Under the pieces are notes generated by a model that saw nothing but the letters and a program-made list of their open reading frames with translations, was not told the origin of the DNA and ran no database searches. This document shows positions 22,568 to 27,995 of a stretch of DNA of 27,995 bases, one piece after another. Position 1 is the stretch's first letter. Each line of letters opens with the position of its first letter. A program made the position numbers and the translations under genes. Location: NCBI GenBank assembly GCA_002695185.1, contig NZOF01000127.1, forward strand, positions 1 through 27,995, read 5' to 3'. This stretch comes from Erythrobacter sp. (GTDB lineage Bacteria > Pseudomonadota > Alphaproteobacteria > Sphingomonadales > Sphingomonadaceae).

Positions 22568-23001
22568 CCTATCTTCTTGACGTCAATGTCCTGGTCGCGC
22601 TGATCGACCCCAATCATGTCGGGCATGAGGCGGCGCATCACTGGTTCGAGACGGAAGGCGGCAAGGCCTGGGCGACCTGCCCCATCACCGAGAATGGCGT
22701 GATCCGGATCGTCGGCAATGTCCGCTACCCTTCGACACCCGGCTCGCCGGCTGAGGTCGCGTCGATCATGGCGCAAATGTGCAAGCTTCCGGGTCACCGC
22801 TTCTGGGCCGAGGATATCAGCCTGCTGTCTGCCGAGCATGTCGACGCCAGCCATATCCTCACTTCCGCGCAGGTGACCGACACCTATCTCCTCGCCCTGG
22901 CCGTCGCCAATAAGGGCAAGCTTGCGACTTTCGACCGGCGGCTCACCCCAAAGGGGGTGACCGGCGGCAAGGACGCGATCCACCTCATCGGAAATCATTG
23001 A
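22564..23001 (+). CDS. vapC: VapC-type PIN-domain toxin
   Basis: A 145-residue PIN-domain ribonuclease-like protein. The four acidic residues can be placed: Asp6 (MTYLLDVNVLVALID), Glu43 (ITENGVIRI), Asp106 (AQVTDTYLLALA) and Asp124 (LATFDRRL). VapC toxins cleave tRNA or rRNA; this target is unknown. The start overlaps vapB by 4 bp and the stop overlaps the next gene's ATG by 1 bp (TGATG), so three genes are chained. Confidence 0.92.
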   Translation: MTYLLDVNVLVALIDPNHVGHEAAHHWFETEGGKAWATCPITENGVIRIVGNVRYPSTPGSPAEVASIMAQMCKLPGHRFWAEDISLLSAEHVDASHILTSAQVTDTYLLALAVANKGKLATFDRRLTPKGVTGGKDAIHLIGNH

Positions 23002-23921
23002 TGCGTACCGATCTCGACCACCTTCCTGCGGCCAAGCAGCGCGAGCTTGAAGAGGTCGTCCGCATTCTGTTCGCCGAATTCCGTGAAGCGACCGAGAATG
23101 CGGCCGGCCGCAAGAAATCGGCTCGCATCCTCAAGATCATCCTGTTCGGATCATACGCCAGGGGCGACTGGGTCGACGCGCCCTTCGACGCCAACCAGTA
23201 TAAGTCCGACATGGATATCCTCGTCATCGTCAACCAGAAGGAACTGGCTGACGTGGCGGCCTACTGGTCAGTGGCCGAGCAGCGGCTGATCGACGCCTAT
23301 CTCATCGAGAAGCGCATTAACACGCCGGTGCATTTTATCGTCCATTCGCTCCAGCAGGTGAACCAGGGCCTAAGCCACGGCCGGGTCTTCTTCATGGAGA
23401 TCGCTGAACAGGGCATCGCCCTCTATGAGGCAGACGATCGCGAACTCGCGAAGCCCAAACCCAAGACGCCGTCAGAGGCAGCGGCTGCTGCACAAGAATA
23501 TTTCGACGAGTATTTCCCCGATGCCATGCGGCGCTTTGAAGGGGCGAAGTTTCACATTGAAAAGGGCCACACCAAGCAAGCGGCGTTCGACCTGCACCAG
23601 ACAGCCGAGGGGCTATATCAAGCGATTCTGCTGACGCTCACATTTTATACCCCTTACGATCACAACATCGCCTTTCTGCGGCTTCAGGCTGAAGGCCGCG
23701 ACGCGACGTTGTTTGATATATGGCCCCGTGGATCGCGCAAGGAGCGCGCGATGTTCCAAAAGCTCAAGGATGCCTACGTGAAGGCTCGCTATTCCAAGCA
23801 TTATCACATCGACCTGGAAGAGCTCAATTGGCTGGCAGAACGGGTCGAAGCGCTGGGACGGGCGACACATACCATATGCACTGCCCACATAGCGAAGCTT
23901 GCAGAAAAGGCTCGCCACTGA
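23001..23921 (+). CDS. Nucleotidyltransferase-HEPN fusion protein (MNT-HEPN)
   Basis: A 306-residue protein starting at ATG 23001 within the TGATG overlap with vapC. Residues about 40-145 are a minimal nucleotidyltransferase domain: LFGSYARGDW (48-57) and SDMDILVIV (69-77, Asp70 and Asp72), with a third acidic site likely further on. Residues about 160-306 form a HEPN domain of all-helical type, with KARYSKHYHI at 261-270 resembling the R-X(n)-H signature. In separate-gene MNT-HEPN modules the transferase AMPylates the HEPN RNase; here both are in one chain, so self-regulation is inferred. It follows a complete vapBC pair, which suggests a compound stress or defence cassette. Confidence 0.85.
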   Translation: MRTDLDHLPAAKQRELEEVVRILFAEFREATENAAGRKKSARILKIILFGSYARGDWVDAPFDANQYKSDMDILVIVNQKELADVAAYWSVAEQRLIDAYLIEKRINTPVHFIVHSLQQVNQGLSHGRVFFMEIAEQGIALYEADDRELAKPKPKTPSEAAAAAQEYFDEYFPDAMRRFEGAKFHIEKGHTKQAAFDLHQTAEGLYQAILLTLTFYTPYDHNIAFLRLQAEGRDATLFDIWPRGSRKERAMFQKLKDAYVKARYSKHYHIDLEELNWLAERVEALGRATHTICTAHIAKLAEKARH

Positions 23922-24305
23922 CTGCCTGAGCCGTCAATTCAAACGGCAGCCGCATGTCTTACAGTGGGACTTTGCGGTCAGTCCACTTCGGAGCGCCGAG
24001 GGTGCGTTAGCGGAGGCCAAACAGCCGATCACCGTCCGCTGTTGCCAACATATCGGCCATTCAACTGCTGGGCCAGCGCCTTTGGAAGCTACCCTTCGTT
24101 CACGGACATGCGAGCCTAAGCAATGGACCGTGGAGATTCTCGTAAAGAAAGCGAATGAACCTCCTCATCTATCTCGATTTTTCACTTGCTTGTGATCTGA
24201 CCGGCCATCATTTCGAATTGCAGGAGCCGCATTTCTGTGGGGGTGTCGAGTCAACGGGCATGGGTTGGGACGACCTGTGCCTAAGTATTACTGGGGGGGG
24301 GTTAA
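23922..24305. other. Gene-free stretch before the SIR2-STAND gene
   Basis: About 380 bp with no supported gene; frames translate to unstructured sequence. Its base composition is less GC-rich than the genes on the left, like the gene that follows. The G-run at its right end is listed separately. No clear promoter was found. Confidence 0.45.
24293..24301 (+). repeat. G9 homopolymer at the translation start
   Basis: Nine consecutive G residues end four bases before the GTG start of the SIR2-STAND gene, occupying the ribosome-binding position. Homopolymeric G tracts of this length are prone to slippage, and this one could tune translation or be a sequencing artefact. Confidence 0.7.
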
Positions 24306-27300
24306 GTGAACGACTTTACGATTCTGAATGATTCAAGTGACTATTATGACGCAAAGGCTCTTCTGGCTCGACTGAGCAATGGGATGGTTGGATCCGATCG
24401 CCAGATTGTTTTCGTTGTTGGCTCCGCACTCACAGCGCCCAAGGAGGTAGGTGGACAGGGTGTGCCGGGCGTAGATGGCATCATAGATCTGATTGGAAGC
24501 GAACTGACCGATGATGAGCGCCAGGATCTCTCAAGGGCTATCGCCGGCGCTTCGAACAAATATCAGGATGCGTTTCACTTCCTACTAGGGAGCAGAGGGC
24601 CTCAAGTCGCCAACCAGGTTATCCGCAAGGCCGTCGCAGCAGCCCGACTTGACGCTGTTGCGCGCACTTCCGGTTACGCGCTGACAGCTGACACGTCCGA
24701 AGAAGCTTGCCGCGGATTTGAGACAGATACGGCCGGCTGGCATCTTACACCTGGGGTAAGAGCGCTGGGCGAGCTGGCTGTAGGATATCCTGGTAGGTTC
24801 GGAAAGGTCATGTTGACCACCAATTTCGATCCGCTGATTGGCGTCTCGATATCGGCTGCTGGCGGTACTTCGTTTCGAACGATACTCCACAGGGATGGAA
24901 ACATCTCCCTGACCGAGGGTGACGGTTCCCATATCGTCTATCTCCATGGCTATTGGTTCGGCTCCGACACGCTGCATACGCCACGCCAGTTAAATCAGGA
25001 CAGGCCCCAGCTTCGGTCATCGCTCGCCAATCTTTTGCGAAACCAGATCGTCGTCGTGCTTGCATACGGCGGATGGGACGATGCGTTCACCCGTGCGCTC
25101 GTTGATGTGGTGGTCGACGACAATGCCTATCCCGAGGTCGTCTGGTGCTTCCGCGACAAAAAGCCTCGCGTGCGCACCCAACTGCTCGACTTGCTGCGAC
25201 CCGGCCTCGATCGGGGCAGGATTTCCTTCTACGCTGGCGTGGACTGCCATGATTTCCTTCCTGCTCTCGCGTCAAAGTGGCAATCGCTTGAAAAGCCGCA
25301 CACCCCTAAGCGCGCATTGCCGCTGCGGCCGCCTGTTGCGGAACAGCAACCTGAAGGCCCAGCATCTGTAGAAAAGGAGGCAGTCTTCTCGGCCCGATAT
25401 GCGCGCCTCGTAAACACTGAAGCGGATCGGCCTCCTGTCATAGACCATTATGTGGGCCGAAAACAGGATATGGAGGAGCTCATCGAAGCCAGCTTCCGCG
25501 TCGCGTTCATCACCGGCATGGGAGGCCAGGGCAAATCGGCTCTGGCAGCGCAGCTCTACAATAGCGACCATTGCCGCGAAAAATATGAATATCGCTTGTG
25601 GCGAGATTGCAAAGAGCAGAGTGACAAGTTCGAAGATCATATCATAAACATGATAGAAGCTCTCAATGACAGCCGCGTTATGAGTAGCGAACTGTCCAAG
25701 CAGACGATTGAGACCTTGGCCGATTTGTTTTGCTCCCTTACTGATGGCCTCAAGCTGCTGGTCATATTTGATAATGTCGATCATTATGTCGATTTGGAAC
25801 TTGATACTCTAATTGGATCCGCGGGAGCATTTGTCTCGCGCTTCTTGCAAAATAAATCGGATGCGGTGCTGATTTTCACGTGTCGGCCTGCAATTGCGAT
25901 CACGTCAGATGCCATGTACGGCAAGAGGCTCGAAGGGCTCGATCTCCCGGCCACAAAGGAATTGTTCGGACTGCGCAAGGCCCATGTTGCCGACGAAAGC
26001 GTAGCCGAGGCGCATGTCAAGACACAGGGTCACGCGTTCTGGCTCGATCTCCTGGCCGCACAGGTTGCGGCCCGCGCACCTCACGTGACCCTTGAGGAGT
26101 TGCTTACCAACATTGCTTCCGGCACCGGCGAGATTCCGGATGCGACCCTGCGATCGATTTGGCAGAGCCTGCGCGACCGGGAACAGATAGTTCTCCAGGC
26201 CCTTGCGGAAACGCTCCGGCCTGTTTCGGCCATCACTGTTTCGGACTATCTCCATTCACGAGCGAACTACAATCAGACAAGCAAGGCGATCCGCCTTTTG
26301 CGCTCCCTCAATCTGCTCGTCGTCAAGAAGCTGGACCAGGGAGATGAGGGATTTGAACTTCATCCGGTCATCCGCGCATTCATCCACAAGACCTTCAAAC
26401 GATCCGAGCGCGTCTGGTACATCGACAAAATTCTTTCATTCTACGATGCCTTTTTTGGAACCCATTTGTCAGAATTAAGCAAAAGGCCTTCTGCCAGCAC
26501 GGTAGGGCGGTGGTTTGAAGGCGCTGAGCTCTGCGTAAACGCGGGGCATTTTGAGCGGGCGTTTGCGCGTCTCAATGAAGTGCGGGTCGCGCTGCGCACT
26601 AACGCGTCACCGGTAGAGTTCGTTCGGATTGCACACAGTCTCCTGTCGGCTGTGCCTACTAAAGAATGGCGCGAATATGCAGACTTCGACGCGATATTTC
26701 GGGCCTATCATCGTAGCCTCGTCAATCTGGGTCGGCTCGAGGATGCGCGCACGGCGCTCGAGCAATATGAGGAGACATTGGAGGGGAAGGATGCCCGCTA
26801 CATCAATTATTGCGACATGCAGACATATGGGTTCTGGATGAACGGGGATTATCTGGCTGCAATCAAATGGGGGAAAGATGGTGCGCGTCTGAAGAAGGAT
26901 AGTGGTGTCGACACGCACTTTAGCTCGGAACATAATCTGGCTTTGGCCGAACGCGATTCCGGTGCGATCGACCCTGCGCTAGCCTATTTTCTGGGAGACG
27001 CGAACGTGGATCAGGTACTCGATCCTGCCGTCTGCGATCAGGATCGCGGTGGCGCATTCTACGGTAACATCGGGCGCTGCTTTCATCTGATGGGCCAAGT
27101 CGATTCCGCCCTGATATGCTATGGTAAATCGGCTTTTCTGATCGAGAGAGAGCATGATGACAGCGATATCGAGAACCAGGCCTACATCCGGCAGTGGGTC
27201 GGGGAATTGTTGCTTGAGAAGGGAGAGGTGGATGCCAGCCTTTTCTTCTTTACAGCAGCGCTGGCTAAATGGCGCCTCGTTGCCCCTCCCAAGGCGGTGA

Positions 27301-27410
27301 AGCTCGAAAATGTTGTTGCACAGACATTCCCATCGGCAGAATTGCCGTCCCCGATACAGGCCGAGGCATTCGTTTCACGCTGGATCAAGGCGGCTGGGGT
27401 TCATCAATGA
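24306..27410 (+). CDS. SIR2-STAND (NB-ARC-type) repeat protein, candidate antiphage effector
   Basis: A 1034-residue protein starting at GTG 24306. Residues about 30-320 form a SIR2-like NADase domain: IVFVVGSALT (34-43), MLTTNFDPLIG (169-179) and IVYLHGYW with candidate catalytic His214 (210-217), then VLAYGGWDDA (251-260). About 375-700 is a STAND ATPase: FITGMGGQGKSALA with Walker A at 404-411, LLVIFDNVD at 484-492 as Walker B, AVLIFTCRP (520-528) and a winged-helix end with FELHPVIRAF (683-692), equivalent to the MHD site. About 700-1034 is helical repeats of TPR type, the likely sensor. The layout matches SIR2-STAND (Avs-like) systems that deplete NAD on phage sensing; the trigger is unknown. 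Confidence 0.9.
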   Translation: MNDFTILNDSSDYYDAKALLARLSNGMVGSDRQIVFVVGSALTAPKEVGGQGVPGVDGIIDLIGSELTDDERQDLSRAIAGASNKYQDAFHFLLGSRGPQVANQVIRKAVAAARLDAVARTSGYALTADTSEEACRGFETDTAGWHLTPGVRALGELAVGYPGRFGKVMLTTNFDPLIGVSISAAGGTSFRTILHRDGNISLTEGDGSHIVYLHGYWFGSDTLHTPRQLNQDRPQLRSSLANLLRNQIVVVLAYGGWDDAFTRALVDVVVDDNAYPEVVWCFRDKKPRVRTQLLDLLRPGLDRGRISFYAGVDCHDFLPALASKWQSLEKPHTPKRALPLRPPVAEQQPEGPASVEKEAVFSARYARLVNTEADRPPVIDHYVGRKQDMEELIEASFRVAFITGMGGQGKSALAAQLYNSDHCREKYEYRLWRDCKEQSDKFEDHIINMIEALNDSRVMSSELSKQTIETLADLFCSLTDGLKLLVIFDNVDHYVDLELDTLIGSAGAFVSRFLQNKSDAVLIFTCRPAIAITSDAMYGKRLEGLDLPATKELFGLRKAHVADESVAEAHVKTQGHAFWLDLLAAQVAARAPHVTLEELLTNIASGTGEIPDATLRSIWQSLRDREQIVLQALAETLRPVSAITVSDYLHSRANYNQTSKAIRLLRSLNLLVVKKLDQGDEGFELHPVIRAFIHKTFKRSERVWYIDKILSFYDAFFGTHLSELSKRPSASTVGRWFEGAELCVNAGHFERAFARLNEVRVALRTNASPVEFVRIAHSLLSAVPTKEWREYADFDAIFRAYHRSLVNLGRLEDARTALEQYEETLEGKDARYINYCDMQTYGFWMNGDYLAAIKWGKDGARLKKDSGVDTHFSSEHNLALAERDSGAIDPALAYFLGDANVDQVLDPAVCDQDRGGAFYGNIGRCFHLMGQVDSALICYGKSAFLIEREHDDSDIENQAYIRQWVGELLLEKGEVDASLFFFTAALAKWRLVAPPKAVKLENVVAQTFPSAELPSPIQAEAFVSRWIKAAGVHQ

Positions 27411-27487
27411 CCCTGGTCACAATCCCTTTAAAAAGGATGTATCGAATGGCTCCTGATGAGAGGCAACTGTTTGGGGCGACGATATGA
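27407..27487 (+). CDS. Coupled 26-residue micro-ORF
   Basis: ATG 27407 overlaps the SIR2-STAND stop (ATGA), and the stop TGA at 27485-27487 overlaps the next ATG at 27484 in the same way. The peptide reads MTLVTIPLKRMYRMAPDER then QLFGATI. The chain of two 4-bp overlaps suggests translational coupling rather than chance, but no family is recognised and it may be only a spacer ORF. Confidence 0.4.
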   Translation: MTLVTIPLKRMYRMAPDERQLFGATI

Positions 27488-27561
27488 ATAAAATCAGCAA
27501 GCGATATCTTGAGCTACTTGATCAGTTAGCCGCTGTTCTGGCCACTAAGAGCCTGTCTTGA
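27484..27561 (+). pseudogene. Start of a downstream operon gene, truncated by an IS
   Basis: The frame reads MNKISKRYLELLDQLAAVLATK and then runs into the IS5-family end, where it stops after three IS-encoded codons (TGA 27559-27561). The N-terminal helix resembles the start of small helical proteins encoded beside defence ATPases, but the identity is unproven. The native sequence ends at 27548. An intact copy of this partner may be essential, so the locus may be inactive. Confidence 0.5.
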
Positions 27562-27806
27562 ATCTCATGCGTAACGAGCGATGCGCCTGATGAGGACGAC
27601 GGCAGCAGCGGCATATAGGAGTGCAGTTGCGGATTTGATGGTTCGCTCGAAGTCCTTTGCCAAGCGTCGATTTCGATTGAGCCATGCGAAGGTTCGTTCG
27701 ACCACCCATCGTCTGGGATGGACGACGAACCCGGTCTGGTCGGCGAATTTCCGAACGATCTCTATCGTGACGGATGTGGCTTCCCGGACGCGATCGCTGT
27801 TGTAGG
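27549..27806 (-). mobile_element. IS5-family element, remnant (transposase C-terminal end)
   Basis: The left boundary GAGCCTGTCTTGAATC begins after CTAA (27545-27548), consistent with the target preference of the IS427 group of IS5. Only about 258 bp remain before an IS21-like end takes over. The IS is oriented with its transposase on the minus strand. Confidence 0.75.
27565..27806 (-). pseudogene. IS5-family transposase C-terminal fragment
   Basis: On the minus strand the frame encodes [37 protein letters not shown] and [16 protein letters not shown], which is the C-terminal DDE-domain signature of IS5/IS427 transposases; the glutamate of the [10 protein letters not shown] motif is the last catalytic residue. 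The upstream part is replaced by an IS21-family end, so no full enzyme can be made from this fragment. Confidence 0.8.
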
Positions 27807-27995
27807 TGTTGATTTCCACTGAGAAGTGACCCGGGTTTTCCATCGAGAAGTGACCCGTCTGCGGATTATGTTTCGGGTGTCATGTGTGGGTCAACTCGTG
27901 GTTTTCTCCTTTGGGTTCTGGCCTGCTTGGCAGAGCTGTTTTTGAAGCGGAAGCTATCGTTGCCGGTCTCCAGGATGTGGCAGTGATGGGTAAGC
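27807..27995 (-). mobile_element. IS21-family element, one terminus (continues beyond the window)
   Basis: The element begins TGTTGATTTCCACTGAGAAG at 27807 and carries two direct copies of GAGAAGTGACCCG (27821-27833 and 27845-27857, 24 bp apart), the multiple terminal transposase-binding repeats typical of IS21. The istB end follows on the minus strand. It interrupts the IS5-family transposase. Confidence 0.88.
27866..27994 (-). CDS. istB: IS21 helper ATPase IstB, C-terminal end
   Basis: On the minus strand 42 codons end with TAA at 27866-27868: [20 protein letters not shown] then [16 protein letters not shown], the conserved C-terminus of IstB (usually ...DRLTHHCHI.ETGN.S.RFK.S). The frame is open to the window edge, so the start lies outside. 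IstB regulates target choice and assists IstA in transposition. Confidence 0.9.
   Translation of the reverse strand, partial: LTHHCHILETGNDSFRFKNSSAKQARTQRRKPRVDPHMTPET

Noticed and set aside
27565..27843. Complete 92-codon IS transposase starting [11 protein letters not shown]
   Set aside because: The first residues are encoded by the IS21 end (GAGAAGTGACCCG repeats), so it is a chimera of a truncated transposase and a foreign terminus.
1..27995. CRISPR array
   Set aside because: No regularly spaced identical repeats were seen; the repeats found are dyads, two related elements, or IS ends.

Overview
The window looks like a chromosome/accessory-element junction in a sphingomonad (order Sphingomonadales, Alphaproteobacteria). 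It is GC-rich. The left edge carries the C-terminus of a SapC-family protein, a tRNA-Glu gene and a stand-alone small RNA candidate. Everything to the right of the tRNA looks like horizontally acquired DNA: relaxase, coupling protein, antirestriction genes, quorum-sensing genes, toxin-antitoxin-like genes, NAD-linked immune-type proteins and nested insertion sequences. No integrase and no mating-pair (VirB/Trb) genes other than a VirB1-like transglycosylase are visible, so the element's boundaries and self-transmissibility cannot be decided here. All assignments are by reading motifs; no database search was possible.

Layout. 1-728: SapC end, candidate sRNA with promoter and terminator, tRNA-Glu(CTC). 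942-7282 (all minus strand): AlpA-like DNA-binding protein, lytic transglycosylase, MobF relaxase, TraD-like coupling protein and a ribbon-helix-helix protein. The last four form a translationally overlapping mobilisation operon with a clear promoter at 7331-7359. 7380-8129: non-coding blocks with inverted repeats that are oriT or operator candidates. 7751-12646 (all minus, reading toward the candidate oriT): two small unknown proteins, DUF2958, ArdC, a sigma-region-4-like protein and a large ParB-like protein. This resembles a conjugative leading region. Two homologous structured elements of about 145 bp (10066-10213 and 12688-12830) sit about 40 bp upstream of ardC and parB.

13112-18827: a TIR protein fused to a DUF4163/DUF3298 (RsiV-like) region, a fructosamine-kinase-like protein, two unknown proteins, an endonuclease/exonuclease/phosphatase-fold protein, a small helical protein and an HU histone-like protein. 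19424-22311: LuxR, LuxI, a phytanoyl-CoA dioxygenase-like enzyme in an apparent operon with luxI, and a MarR-like regulator. 22343-23921: VapB, VapC and a nucleotidyltransferase-HEPN protein with overlapping stops and starts. 24306-27561: a SIR2-STAND-repeat protein of 1034 residues preceded by a G9 tract, then a coupled 26-codon ORF and the first codons of another gene, which is cut by an IS5-family remnant. That remnant is itself cut by the end of an IS21-family element running off the window.

The least conventional items are the duplicated structured element upstream of the antirestriction and parB operons, the TIR/RsiV-like fusion, the G-tract at the SIR2-STAND start with its IS-interrupted downstream partner, and the anti-Shine-Dalgarno small RNA next to the tRNA.
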